Shown here piece after piece: positions 7,385 through 14,736 of a stretch of DNA of 14,893 nucleotides. How positions within the stretch are numbered: the stretch's first letter is position 1; every line of letters starts with the position of its first letter. Source of the stretch: Gammaproteobacteria bacterium (GTDB lineage: Bacteria > Pseudomonadota > Gammaproteobacteria > Pseudomonadales > Pseudomonadaceae). The notes beneath the pieces are model-generated. The model searched no databases. It was not told the DNA's origin and saw only the letters and a list, made by a program, of their open reading frames with translations. The position numbers and the translations under genes were made by a program. The DNA is taken from the NCBI GenBank assembly GCA_012735335.1, contig JAAYHO010000184.1, forward strand, positions 1 through 14,893, written 5' to 3'.

Positions 7385-8377
7385 TCAGCGGAACAGCGAC
7401 TCGCTGCTCAGACCATGCTGCTCGAAGATGTCGCGCAGGCGTTTCAGTGCCTCGACCTGGATCTGTCGCACCCGCTCGCGGGTCAGGCCGATTTCCCGGC
7501 CTACTTCTTCCAGCGTGCTGCTCTCGTGCCCACGCAGGCCGAAGCGGCGAGTGACTACCTCGCGCTGCTTCTCGCTCAGTTCCGACAACCAGTTGTCGAT
7601 ACTGGCATTGAGGTTTTCCACCTGCAGCACGTCGCTGGGATCCTCGGCCATATCATCCGGCAGGGTATCCAACAGAGTCTTGTCCGAGTCGGCCCCCAGC
7701 GGCATATCCACCGAGGCCACCCGCTCGTTCAGACCGAGCATGCGCTTGACGTCCTCGACCGGACGGTCGAGCAACTCGGCAATTTCCTCGGGTGAAGGTT
7801 CATGGTCCAGCTTCTGCGTCAGCTCACGGGCAGCACGCAGGTAGATATTCAGTTCCTTGACCACATGAATGGGCAGGCGGATGGTGCGGGTCTGGTTCAT
7901 GATCGCCCGCTCGATGGTCTGGCGAATCCACCAGGTGGCATAGGTGGAGAAGCGAAAGCCGCGCTCGGGGTCGAACTTCTCCACTGCGCGGATCAGCCCC
8001 AGGTTGCCTTCCTCGATCAGGTCCAGCAGTGCCAGCCCCCGATTCACGTAACGCCGGGCAATCTTGACCACCAGTCGCAGGTTGCTTTCGATCATGCGTT
8101 TACGGCCAGCGGGATCGCCTTTCTGCGCCAGCCGGGCGAAGTGGACTTCCTCTTCCGGCGTCAACAGCGGAGAGAAGCCGATTTCATTGAGATACATCTG
8201 GGTGGGATCAAGTTGACGGGTAAACTCGAAAGAGTCCTCCCGCTGGTGGTTGCGTGGCGTAGCTATCCGCGCCCTGCCCGACTTCCCAGCCCCCTCGCAA
8301 GTGTCACGCTTGACCTGATCCAGAAGCTCTGTTTCATCGCTGCTGTGTCGGTCAGCTGCATTATTATTATTTGCCAT
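7385..8377 (-). CDS. rpoS: RNA polymerase sigma factor RpoS (sigma-38)
   Basis: This is the stationary-phase and general-stress sigma factor (330 residues). A variable acidic N-terminus (1-50) is followed by region 1.2 with [20 protein letters not shown]. Region 2 contains [20 protein letters not shown] and [14 protein letters not shown] (promoter melting and -10 recognition). Region 3 contains [19 protein letters not shown]. Region 4 has the helix-turn-helix [20 protein letters not shown], which reads the -35 box. From region 1.2 onward it is nearly the same as P. aeruginosa RpoS as I remember it. Two in-frame ATGs lie close together; the one at 8377 is chosen because GGGG lies 7 bases upstream, while it is only 1-2 bases from the ATG at 8383. 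Four AAT codons follow the second codon. The gene is last in the operon; nlpD is upstream, where rpoS promoters commonly lie in related bacteria. Confidence 0.97.
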   Translation of the reverse strand: MANNNNAADRHSSDETELLDQVKRDTCEGAGKSGRARIATPRNHQREDSFEFTRQLDPTQMYLNEIGFSPLLTPEEEVHFARLAQKGDPAGRKRMIESNLRLVVKIARRYVNRGLALLDLIEEGNLGLIRAVEKFDPERGFRFSTYATWWIRQTIERAIMNQTRTIRLPIHVVKELNIYLRAARELTQKLDHEPSPEEIAELLDRPVEDVKRMLGLNERVASVDMPLGADSDKTLLDTLPDDMAEDPSDVLQVENLNASIDNWLSELSEKQREVVTRRFGLRGHESSTLEEVGREIGLTRERVRQIQVEALKRLRDIFEQHGLSSESLFR

Positions 8378-8550
8378 GTGCATGCCCCATGTTCAGTCGA
8401 AACACTGGTCGAATTGCCTTGGCAATTCGGTGCGTTCGTCAGTCTCCGCTGACTATCGTCGGAAGCATTACTTCGACCCTCTCTCCCGGTGCCTCCTGCA
8501 GTGTGCCTGGAAACTATGACAATGCTGATACAGCTTTGTTTTGAACAACT
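8378..8550 (-). promoter_or_regulatory. rpoS leader region
   Basis: This is the 173-base gap between the nlpD stop and rpoS. It carries two hairpins (8410-8429 and 8438-8453), an unused AGGAGG (8492-8497, minus strand), and a purine-rich GGGAGAGAGGG (8477-8487) placed 8 bases before a 9-codon ORF. I see no convincing sigma-70 promoter pair; by analogy with other gammaproteobacteria the main rpoS promoter may lie inside nlpD. Confidence 0.45.
8410..8429 (-). other. AT-containing hairpin in rpoS leader
   Basis: CGAATTGCC (8410-8418) and GGCAATTCG (8421-8429) are perfect complements around TT; as RNA this gives an 8-bp stem with a 4-base loop. It sits about 32 bases upstream of the rpoS start. 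No T-run follows on the minus strand, so a terminator for nlpD is less likely than an RNA structure or a protein-binding palindrome. Confidence 0.5.
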
Positions 8551-9414
8551 TCACAGTTTTGGTAAATACCCAAGCGGATCCACAGGCTGACCCCGACGAC
8601 GGATTTCGAAATGCAACTTGACTCTATCCGTCCCTGTATTGCCCATCTCAGCCACTGACTGCCCTGCTTTGACCTGGTCCCCCTCTTTCACCAACAGGCG
8701 GCTGTTGTGGGCATAGGCGCTGAGGTAGGTTTCATCATGCTTGATGATGATCATGTCCCCATAGCCCAGCAATCCGCGGCCGGCGTAGACCACCACCCCA
8801 TTGGCCGCAGCTTTCTCAGGCTGACCCAATTGCCCGGCAATATCAATCCCTTTATTCAAACTGCCGTTCGATTGAAAGCGAGCTATAAGTGGGCCCTGAG
8901 CAGGCCATTGCCAGCCGGAAACCGAACCGGGGACGGTAGTCGGTTTTGGAGTAGATGTCGGGGCGGGAGTCGGGCGGGCCGACGGTGTCGGGGCAGGTGT
9001 TGCGGCGGGACTCGGACGCGAGGTGACAGCAGTCTGAGCGGGCGTACTGCTGCGGGTAGAGGTTCTGGTGGCGGGCGTCGCAGCGGTGGCCGGGCGACGT
9101 GCACTGCCAGACGCACCACCACGGGTGGCGAGACTCAGGCGCTGGCCGGGATAGATGGTATAGGGCTGGCGCAGGCCGTTGTTCGCGGCCAGCGCCTTCC
9201 AGTCCCAGCCGTAGCGGAAGGCAATGGAATACAGGGTGTCGCCGCGCTGCACCACGTGGCTGCCACTGGTAACCTGGGCGGCGCGTTGCCCGCCCCGGGA
9301 GCGATCATCCACCGGAGCGGTGCCGGAGGGACTGGCGCAGGCAACCAGCAACGCAGCCAGAAGCATGATTACCGGTAAGCCAGCGCTGCCGATGCTCCGT
9401 CGCCTCACAGTCAT
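8551..9414 (-). CDS. nlpD: NlpD, LysM/LytM amidase activator lipoprotein
   Basis: The 287-residue protein has a basic N-terminus, a hydrophobic stretch and the lipobox LVAC, giving a lipidated Cys26 (outer-membrane lipoprotein). A LysM peptidoglycan-binding domain follows (53-96, HVVQRGDTLYSIAFRYGW), then a long Pro/Thr/Ser/Ala-rich linker (about 98-165), then a LytM/M23 domain (about 167-285). The LytM domain is degenerate: the HxxxD motif reads NKGID (N187) and the HxH motif reads KLH (K266). It should therefore not cut peptidoglycan but activate an AmiC-type amidase during cell separation, as known for E. coli NlpD. Start: ATG 9414 is given, but AGGGG abuts it. The GTG two codons later (9408) has better spacing, so a start there (285 residues) is equally possible. 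It lies 38 bases after popT and 173 bases before rpoS. Confidence 0.93.
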   Translation of the reverse strand: MTVRRRSIGSAGLPVIMLLAALLVACASPSGTAPVDDRSRGGQRAAQVTSGSHVVQRGDTLYSIAFRYGWDWKALAANNGLRQPYTIYPGQRLSLATRGGASGSARRPATAATPATRTSTRSSTPAQTAVTSRPSPAATPAPTPSARPTPAPTSTPKPTTVPGSVSGWQWPAQGPLIARFQSNGSLNKGIDIAGQLGQPEKAAANGVVVYAGRGLLGYGDMIIIKHDETYLSAYAHNSRLLVKEGDQVKAGQSVAEMGNTGTDRVKLHFEIRRRGQPVDPLGYLPKL

Positions 9415-9452
9415 CCCCCTGCCAAATCGATTCGAGCGTATCCTGCCCAGTT

Positions 9453-10391
9453 TCAGTTGCGGCTGACCCGCTGGCCAATCCACTCCAGCGCTATAACCAA
9501 CAGGATAGCGGTTGCCATCAACACTATCCCGACCACCCACCAGGACGGCTCGCCGGTGAGTGTTTCGTAGGTCGCTGGCAGTACATTGTTCTGCTGCAGT
9601 GGCTCCAGCACACCCTTGCTGTTTTCCCGCCAGCTGATGGTCTGCTTCCAGGGCCAGACCTTGTTCAGCGAGCCTATCAGCAGACCGGTAGCCGCTGCCA
9701 TGGTGGCACTGCGGGCGTGCTCCAGCAACCAGGACACGATACGCGCGAAGCTCAGCATGCCCACCGCGCAGCCGGCGGCAAAGATCGCCAGCATGACCAG
9801 ATCGAAGCTGCGCACCGCGCCGAGAATGGTCGCATACAGCCCCAGCAGCACCAGTATGAAGCTGCCGGAAATACCCGGCAGAATCATCGCACAGATGGCG
9901 ATCGCCCCGGCCAGGAAAATGAACAGCGGCGCGGTCGACCACTGCACCGGCGCGGCGACGGTGATCATCCAGGCAAAACCGCCCCCGACCAACATCAGCA
10001 GCACCATCCAGATATTCCAGCGCTGCACCTCACGACCGACGATATACACGGACACCACAATCAGGCCGAAGAAGAACGACCAGGTCATCTCCGGGTGCTC
10101 TTTCAGCAGGTAGCCCAGCAGGTTGGCAAAGGCGGCAATACTGGTGAGGATACCGGCCACCAGCGACACCAGAAAAGTCCCGTCAATCGCCTGCCAGGTC
10201 TCGCGGATACGGCCCCGGGCCAGCCACAGCAGCTTGTCCGGAGTACAGGAGCCGACCGCCTTGAGCAGCCGCTCATAAACCCCGACGATCAGCGCAATGG
10301 TGCCCCCGGAGACCCCCGGCACCACATCGGCAGCGCCCATGGCCATGCCCTTCAGGTAAATCAGCAGATAACTGAGCAAGCGGCGGTTCAA
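9453..10391 (-). CDS. popT: DUF368 undecaprenyl-phosphate translocase PopT
   Basis: The 312-residue polytopic inner-membrane protein carries the two DUF368 half-repeats, [20 protein letters not shown] (from residue 15, PGVSGGT at 25-31) and [20 protein letters not shown] (PGISGS at 172-177), each likely to form a re-entrant loop. DUF368 proteins were recently identified as PopT, which flips the carrier lipid undecaprenyl phosphate back to the cytoplasmic face for reuse in wall and surface-polymer synthesis; DedA-family UptA has the same role. The start is a TTG overlapping the pcm stop as TTGA, with GGAG 10 bases upstream. It gives a short N-terminus before the [14 protein letters not shown] block, as is usual for the family. 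The gene sits between pcm and nlpD, a place where I recall no popT in P. aeruginosa or P. putida. Confidence 0.9.
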   Translation of the reverse strand: MNRRLLSYLLIYLKGMAMGAADVVPGVSGGTIALIVGVYERLLKAVGSCTPDKLLWLARGRIRETWQAIDGTFLVSLVAGILTSIAAFANLLGYLLKEHPEMTWSFFFGLIVVSVYIVGREVQRWNIWMVLLMLVGGGFAWMITVAAPVQWSTAPLFIFLAGAIAICAMILPGISGSFILVLLGLYATILGAVRSFDLVMLAIFAAGCAVGMLSFARIVSWLLEHARSATMAAATGLLIGSLNKVWPWKQTISWRENSKGVLEPLQQNNVLPATYETLTGEPSWWVVGIVLMATAILLVIALEWIGQRVSRN

Positions 10392-11056
10392 GAATGTATT
10401 GCTCCGGACAAGAGTGGTACAAAACGTACTGGTTCGACCTGCTGGCGGATGAATTGATCCCCGTCGCGGATCACCAGGGTAAGAAATTGTTCCTGTTCAC
10501 CGACCGGGATAACCATGCGGCCCCCGTCAGCCAGTTGCGTCAGCAGCTCACCGGGCACCTCGGCCGGTGCGGCGGTGACCAGAATCGCATCATAGGGCCC
10601 GTATTGCGGCCAACCCCAGCTACCGTCTGAATGGCGGAACACCACATTGCGGATGTCGATATCCCTGAGCACCGCCTTGGCCCGCTCCTGCAACGGCAGG
10701 ATGCGCTCGACGCTGAACACCCGCTCCACCACCTGGGCCAGAATCGCAGTCTGGTAGCCCGAGCCGGTACCGACCTCCAGCACCTTGTCCAGCGGCCCTC
10801 CGCCCAGCAGCAGCTCGGTCATGCGCGCCACTATATAGGGCTGGGAAATGGTCTGGTTATGACCTATGGGCAGCGCGGTATCTTCATAGGCCCGGTGGGC
10901 CAGCGCCTCGTCGACAAACAGGTGACGCGGGGTACGGCGAATGGCTTCCAGCACATTCAGGTCACGGATCCCTTCTTCGAACAGTCGCTCCAGCAGCCGC
11001 TCGCGGGTACGCTGGGAAGTCATGCCGATACCGGTTTTCAACAGATCATCACGCAC
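10388..11056 (-). CDS. pcm: Protein-L-isoaspartate O-methyltransferase
   Basis: The enzyme uses S-adenosylmethionine to methylate L-isoaspartyl residues in damaged proteins, starting their repair; it acts in the cytoplasm and matters in stationary phase. The 222-residue product shows the SAM-binding motif [15 protein letters not shown] (about 92-106), the substrate-site segment [18 protein letters not shown] with Ser71, and the [10 protein letters not shown] strand. The C-terminus VRFVPLLSG is typical. Two starts compete. The GTG at 11056 has GAGGG 9 bases upstream and overlaps surE by 8 bases; it is used here. The ATG at 11023 gives [10 protein letters not shown], the N-terminus I recall for several Pseudomonas Pcm proteins, but has only a weak ribosome site. 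The stop overlaps the popT TTG. Confidence 0.95.
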   Translation of the reverse strand: MRDDLLKTGIGMTSQRTRERLLERLFEEGIRDLNVLEAIRRTPRHLFVDEALAHRAYEDTALPIGHNQTISQPYIVARMTELLLGGGPLDKVLEVGTGSGYQTAILAQVVERVFSVERILPLQERAKAVLRDIDIRNVVFRHSDGSWGWPQYGPYDAILVTAAPAEVPGELLTQLADGGRMVIPVGEQEQFLTLVIRDGDQFIRQQVEPVRFVPLLSGAIHS

Positions 11057-11813
11057 CGCCCTGTACCCTCAGATCGCCCAGCCAAGCATTCAGATGGTCG
11101 AACACCTCGAAATAGGTCTTGTCCACCCGCAGCGGAGTGACCGATACATACCCCTGCATGATCGCATTGAAGTCGGTCCCTTCGCCGCCGTCCTCGGCAT
11201 CCCCGGCCACGGATATCCAGTAGCCTTCCTTGCCCCGGGGATCGGTCCACTTGACCGGTCTGGCCGCCCGCTGGCGATGGCCCAGGCGGGTCAGCACTAT
11301 GCCCTTGATGTGCTGCAGCGGCAGGTTGGGGATATTCACGTTGAGTATGGTGCGTGGTGGCAGCTCCAGCTGTGCGTGGGACTCCACCAGAGTACGGGCT
11401 ATGGCTGCTGCGGCGGGCAGGTTATCGGTCTGGCGGCCCACCAGCGAGAAGGCCATGGCCGGACGCGAGAGAAAGCGCCCCTCCAGCGCGGCGGCCACGG
11501 TGCCCGAATACAGCACGTCATCGCCGAGGTTGGCACCCAGGTTGATACCCGAGACCACCATATCCACGCTGTCGGGGAATAACGAGTTGACGCCCAGGTG
11601 TACGCAGTCGGTGGGCGTGCCATTCAGCCCGACAAAGCCGTTCTCCAGATAGAAGGGGCGCAGGGGCTTGTCCAGGGTCAGTGCACTGCTGGCACCGCTG
11701 CGGTCCTCGTGGGGCGCTACCACCACGCAATCGGCATAGTCGTCCAGTGCGCCGTGCAGGGCTTTCAGGCCCGGCGCCAGCACACCATCATCATTGGCAA
11801 TGAGAATACGCAT
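11049..11813 (-). CDS. surE: 5'/3'-nucleotidase SurE
   Basis: SurE is a metal-dependent phosphatase of nucleoside monophosphates and short polyphosphate, linked to stationary-phase survival. The 254-residue protein has the metal-binding NDDG at its N-terminus (Asp8, Asp9), Ser39 in [10 protein letters not shown], and Asn91 in [19 protein letters not shown], matching the known active-site residues. Length is normal for the family. The ATG overlaps the truD stop by one base (TGATG), so it is probably translated by reinitiation. The surE-pcm pair is conserved in many gammaproteobacteria upstream of nlpD-rpoS. Confidence 0.97.
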   Translation of the reverse strand: MRILIANDDGVLAPGLKALHGALDDYADCVVVAPHEDRSGASSALTLDKPLRPFYLENGFVGLNGTPTDCVHLGVNSLFPDSVDMVVSGINLGANLGDDVLYSGTVAAALEGRFLSRPAMAFSLVGRQTDNLPAAAAIARTLVESHAQLELPPRTILNVNIPNLPLQHIKGIVLTRLGHRQRAARPVKWTDPRGKEGYWISVAGDAEDGGEGTDFNAIMQGYVSVTPLRVDKTYFEVFDHLNAWLGDLRVQGGA

Positions 11814-12877
11814 CAGGTTTCGCTTTCCAGTCCGCCGCCCGGCTCGTCATCCAGCAGTACCAGCTCATGCAGTACGGCGGTGGCAAAGCAGCCGGTGGGC
11901 AGGGTGAATTCAATTTCAATACAATCCGCTGCGGGATAATGCCACGTCAGGCCGCTGATGGGGAGTCGCAGAATGCGCCGCTGCTGCTCCAGACCGGCAC
12001 TTTCCAGCCATTGGCACAGCTGCGGCTCGCTGGCTGCCTGTTGCTGCTCCAGCTGCACAACCCCAGCGGTAACGGGTGCTTCCCCGGCTCCCCATAATGG
12101 GCCGGTCACATGAATATCCAGTTGCGCAAAGCGCTGATCCTCGGCGCTCAGGCGCTCGGCGGTAAAGTGACTGCGGCTGTCGGTAAAGGCCAGGCAGTCC
12201 CCGGGCAGAATACGGTTCCAGCTGCCGTCGGCTACCCGCTGGGCCAGTACCTGGTTGAACAACAGACTACGTGCGCTGGATAACAGCCGTGAGCGGGTCC
12301 CCCGGGCTGGCGGCAGCGCGCCACGTTCGACCCAGTGCCGGGCCTGCTGGATATTGCTGCCGTCGCGGCCAAAGCGTTGGGGGCCGAAATAGTTCGGCAC
12401 ACCCTGCTCGGCAATGCGCTGCAGGCGCTCATCCAGCCGTGCAGTATCGGCCTGCAGTTCGGTCAGACGAATGACAAAACGGTTGGCCCGGTGGGCACCA
12501 CGCTGCAACTTGCGGCTGTGTCGGTTGCTGGCCAGACAGCGCAGTTGATCGTTCCACAGGGGCGAAAAATCCGGATCAGCCTTGCCCGGCAGTTGCAGAC
12601 TGAACCACTGGCTGGTGATGGCGCGCTTGTCCTTGATTCCGGAATAGCTGACATCCTTCAGCTTGACCCCGGCCACCCGCGCCAGTTGCCGGGCCACATC
12701 CTCGGTGTTCAGGTCGCGCTTCTCGATCAGCAACCACAGGTGCTCGCCCTGCCCGCTCAGCTCGATATCCAGAATCTCGGTGACCTGAAAATGCTCCGGC
12801 TCGGCCTTGAGCAGTGCCCGACCGCAGGGCTCACCATGGGCACGCGGCCCCAGCCATGGGCTGTGCGCGTCGCTCAC
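11813..12877 (-). CDS. truD: tRNA pseudouridine(13) synthase TruD
   Basis: TruD converts uridine 13 in the D-loop region of certain tRNAs (tRNA-Glu in E. coli) to pseudouridine. The 354-residue protein contains the catalytic block [16 protein letters not shown] with Asp83 (Asp80 in E. coli), the conserved [15 protein letters not shown] (161-175), and the TRUD insertion domain region (about 160-305). The N-terminal segment [20 protein letters not shown] is also typical. The start is GTG, overlapping the ispF stop as GTGA; the gene's own stop overlaps the surE ATG. It is the second gene of the ispF-truD-surE-pcm-popT run. Confidence 0.97.
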   Translation of the reverse strand: MSDAHSPWLGPRAHGEPCGRALLKAEPEHFQVTEILDIELSGQGEHLWLLIEKRDLNTEDVARQLARVAGVKLKDVSYSGIKDKRAITSQWFSLQLPGKADPDFSPLWNDQLRCLASNRHSRKLQRGAHRANRFVIRLTELQADTARLDERLQRIAEQGVPNYFGPQRFGRDGSNIQQARHWVERGALPPARGTRSRLLSSARSLLFNQVLAQRVADGSWNRILPGDCLAFTDSRSHFTAERLSAEDQRFAQLDIHVTGPLWGAGEAPVTAGVVQLEQQQAASEPQLCQWLESAGLEQQRRILRLPISGLTWHYPAADCIEIEFTLPTGCFATAVLHELVLLDDEPGGGLESET

Positions 12878-13347
12878 AGCGCCAGCAACAGGGCAACCGC
12901 ATCCACCGCGATACCTTCCTTGCGCCCGACAAAGCCCAGTTTCTCGGTGGTGGTGGCCTTGATATTGACCTGTTCCAGTTCCACCTGCAGATCCTCGGCC
13001 ACCCGTACCCGCATGTTCTCGATATGCGGTGCCAGCTTGGGTGCCTGGGCGGCGATGGTGACATCCACATTACCCACCTTCCAGCCCTTGGCCTGCACCA
13101 GACCCAGCGCATGGCGCAGCAGCACCCGGCTGTCGGCACCCTTGAACTGCGGATCGGTGTCCGGAAAGTGCCGACCGATATCACCCAGCGCCGCCGCACC
13201 GAGAATGGCATCGGTCACTGCATGCATCACCACATCCCCATCGGAATGGGCCACCAGCCCGCGCTCGTAGGGAATTTTCACCCCACCCAGAGTGATGAAA
13301 TCGCCCTCACCGAAACGGTGAACGTCGTAGCCGTGACCAATACGCAT
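12874..13347 (-). CDS. ispF: MECDP synthase IspF
   Basis: IspF makes 2-C-methyl-D-erythritol 2,4-cyclodiphosphate, a step in the MEP pathway to isoprenoids (including undecaprenol and quinones). The 157-residue protein has the normal length and starts [12 protein letters not shown]. The metal ligands Asp8, His10 and His42 are present, together with the [18 protein letters not shown] block, [12 protein letters not shown] (the loop over the active site) and the C-terminal [18 protein letters not shown]. The ribosome site is weak (AGG 8 bases upstream of the ATG). It opens the overlapping gene chain. ispD is not adjacent; fghA lies upstream across a 251-base repeat-rich gap, so ispF probably has its own promoter there. 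Confidence 0.97.
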   Translation of the reverse strand: MRIGHGYDVHRFGEGDFITLGGVKIPYERGLVAHSDGDVVMHAVTDAILGAAALGDIGRHFPDTDPQFKGADSRVLLRHALGLVQAKGWKVGNVDVTIAAQAPKLAPHIENMRVRVAEDLQVELEQVNIKATTTEKLGFVGRKEGIAVDAVALLLAL

Positions 13348-13422
13348 GGAATACCTGCTCTGCAGAAAAACGAAAGGGGGATATTACCGTGTCCGGGTTA
13401 CCGGCAGAAGGGCATAAATGGA

Positions 13423-13444
13423 GGGTCGAGCTCCATCTCGACCC
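13423..13444. repeat. Small REP-like hairpin, GGGTCGAG type
   Basis: GGGTCGAG (13423-13430), loop CTCCAT, CTCGACCC (13437-13444): a perfect 8-bp stem. It resembles the hairpin at 13481-13500 in design (hexaloop, GAG/CTC at the loop end), so both probably belong to one dispersed palindrome family. Confidence 0.6.
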
Positions 13445-13480
13445 AAGGTGCCCGTCACAACCCCGCACTCCACCTGGGAG

Positions 13481-13500
13481 GGACGAGCACCAGCTCGTCC
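13481..13500. repeat. Small REP-like hairpin, GGACGAG type
   Basis: GGACGAG (13481-13487), loop CACCAG, CTCGTCC (13494-13500): a perfect 7-bp stem with a hexaloop, 36 bases from the previous one and of the same design. Confidence 0.6.
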
Positions 13501-13546
13501 ACCCGTGCCTGCCGACCGCATCCATGTTACCGGCAGGTACGCCTCA

Positions 13547-13562
13547 TCGAGCAGGTGCTCGA
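13547..13562. repeat. Short palindrome after fghA
   Basis: TCGAGCA (13547-13553) and TGCTCGA (13556-13562) are perfect inverted repeats around GG, beginning 36 bases after the fghA stop. It may stabilise or end the fghA mRNA, although no T-run follows. Confidence 0.4.
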
Positions 13563-13598
13563 CGTTCCCGGAGCAGCTCGACGTTCCGAGAGACCACC

Positions 13599-14453
13599 TT
13601 ACAACCGCCCCAACGCCCTGGCATGATGCCGCAAGTGGTCATCAATAAAGCTGGCGATAAAGAAGTAGCTGTGGTCATAACCCGCCTGCCGACGCAGGGT
13701 CAGCGGATGGCCCGCCGCGGCGGCAGCGGCTTCCAGCGCCTCGGGCTTGAGCTGTTCGGCGAGGAAGTTGTCCGCCTCGCCCTGATCCACCAGCAGCGGC
13801 AGACGCTCCTGGGCAGTGGCAATCAGCTCGCAGGTATCCCACTGCTTCCACTGCTCCCGATCATCACCCAGGTAATTGCCGAAGGCCTTGTGCCCCCAGG
13901 GACAATTGACCGGGTTGGTGATCGGCGCAAAGGCCGATACCGACTGGTAGCGCCCCGGGTTCTTCAAGGCGCAGATCAGCGCCCCATGGCCACCCATGGA
14001 ATGACCACTGATGGAACGCTGATCCGACACCGGGAAGTTGCCCTCCACCAGCGCGGGCAGCTCCTGCACCACATAGTCGTACATCTGGTAGTGCCGCGCC
14101 CAGGGCTGCTGAGTGGCATTGACATAGAAACCCGCACCCAGCCCGAAGTCCCAGGCCGCCTCGGGGTCATCCGCCACACCCTCACCGCGCGGACTGGTAT
14201 CCGGCGCCACGACCACCACCCCCAGCTCCGCCGCCATGCGCTGCGCCCCGGCCTTCTGCACGAAGTTCTCATCATTGCAGGTCAGCCCGGACAGCCAGTA
14301 CAACACCGGCAACGGCTCGCCCTGATCCGCCTGCGGCGGCAGGAAAATGGCAAACACCATGTCACAACCCAGCACCTGGGAACGGTGCCGATAACGCTTC
14401 TGCCAGCCACCGAAACACTTGTTGGCTGACACCAGTTCAATTGTAGAGTCCAT
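13599..14453 (-). CDS. fghA: S-formylglutathione hydrolase
   Basis: This serine esterase hydrolyses S-formylglutathione to formate and glutathione, the last step of glutathione-dependent formaldehyde detoxification. The 284-residue protein (esterase D family) has the oxyanion-hole region [14 protein letters not shown], the nucleophile elbow [11 protein letters not shown] with Ser152, Asp228 in DQGEADNF and His261 in GYDHSYFF, forming a complete triad. The start at 14453 is supported by AAGAGGAG 7 bases upstream. It follows adhC, which makes S-formylglutathione from S-hydroxymethylglutathione, with 283 bases of palindromic repeats between, so the two may be co-transcribed despite the gap. P. 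aeruginosa has the same adhC-fghA-ispF order as I recall. Confidence 0.96.
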   Translation of the reverse strand: MDSTIELVSANKCFGGWQKRYRHRSQVLGCDMVFAIFLPPQADQGEPLPVLYWLSGLTCNDENFVQKAGAQRMAAELGVVVVAPDTSPRGEGVADDPEAAWDFGLGAGFYVNATQQPWARHYQMYDYVVQELPALVEGNFPVSDQRSISGHSMGGHGALICALKNPGRYQSVSAFAPITNPVNCPWGHKAFGNYLGDDREQWKQWDTCELIATAQERLPLLVDQGEADNFLAEQLKPEALEAAAAAAGHPLTLRRQAGYDHSYFFIASFIDDHLRHHARALGRL

Positions 14454-14460
14454 CAGACAA

Positions 14461-14468
14461 CTCCTCTT
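14461..14468 (-). promoter_or_regulatory. Shine-Dalgarno of fghA
   Basis: AAGAGGAG on the minus strand, 7 bases before the ATG at 14453; a strong ribosome site that fixes the start. Confidence 0.75.
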
Positions 14469-14485
14469 GCATGAATCAACCCCAC

Positions 14486-14579
14486 TCCGTCATTGCGAGC
14501 GAAGCGCGGCATTCCAGTGCGCGCCGGAGACACCGAGGCCCATGGATTGCCACGCCGCTGCGCTCCTCGCAATGACGGA
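14486..14579. repeat. Composite palindromic element, copy 2
   Basis: The element is bounded by TCCGTCATTGCGAG (14486-14499) and its exact reverse complement CTCGCAATGACGGA (14566-14579). The left arm is the short type (cf. GCGAAGCGCGGC) with ATTCCA instead of AATCCA at its inner end; the right arm is the long type. The centre contains GGAGACACCGAGGCCCATGG. It lies 17 bases beyond the fghA ribosome site, in the adhC-fghA gap. Confidence 0.85.
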
Positions 14580-14631
14580 GCAGGCTGGACGGCCTAGTTT
14601 GGTACCGTACCACCCTCCGCCACTCCCACCC

Positions 14632-14723
14632 CCGTCATTGCGAGCGCAGCGCGGCAATCCAGTGGGTGCCGGAGACACCGAGGCCCATGGATTGCCACGT
14701 CGCTGCGCTCCCCGCAATGCCGG
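14632..14723. repeat. Composite palindromic element, copy 3
   Basis: It has the same arm order and almost the same centre as copy 2 (GGAGACACCGAGGCCCATGG again), 52 bases further on. The right end has decayed slightly (CCCCGCAATGCCGG), so the outer stem carries mismatches. Copies 2 and 3 are direct tandem copies with a bridge between them. The right end lies 13 bases from the adhC stop. Confidence 0.85.
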
Positions 14724-14736
14724 AGGAGGCGCTGGC

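Larger units (their letters stand above)
13348..13598. other. Repeat-rich gap between fghA and ispF
   Basis: This 251-base gap must hold the 5' end of the ispF operon. On the minus strand a TAATAT at 13381-13386 is a possible -10 box with only a poor -35 box. GTTACCGGCAG occurs twice (13397-13407 and 13526-13536). GCTCGACGTTCC also occurs twice, 19 bases apart (13557-13568 and 13576-13587). CCTGCCG (13509-13515) and CGGCAGG (13531-13537) can pair. The hairpins are listed separately. No credible coding frame is seen. Confidence 0.5.

Noticed and set aside
7245..7844. Plus-strand ORF starting in the repeat element and running into rpoS
   Set aside because: It begins inside a palindromic repeat and is antisense to the conserved C-terminal half of rpoS.
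9415..9942. The nlpD frame stays open 176 codons upstream, overlapping popT
   Set aside because: The extension lies in another frame of popT, reads as low-sense Arg/Gly/His-rich sequence, and would bury the lipoprotein signal; it is a GC-rich shadow frame.
13389..14429. Plus-strand ORF of 346 codons across fghA
   Set aside because: Antisense to fghA, with no domain and no ribosome site; the fghA catalytic triad on the other strand is decisive.
14486..14723. Possible CRISPR array (repeated units with spacers)
   Set aside because: There are only two units, each an imperfect palindrome of about 90 bp with nearly identical centres; repeat and spacer lengths do not fit CRISPR and no cas gene is near.
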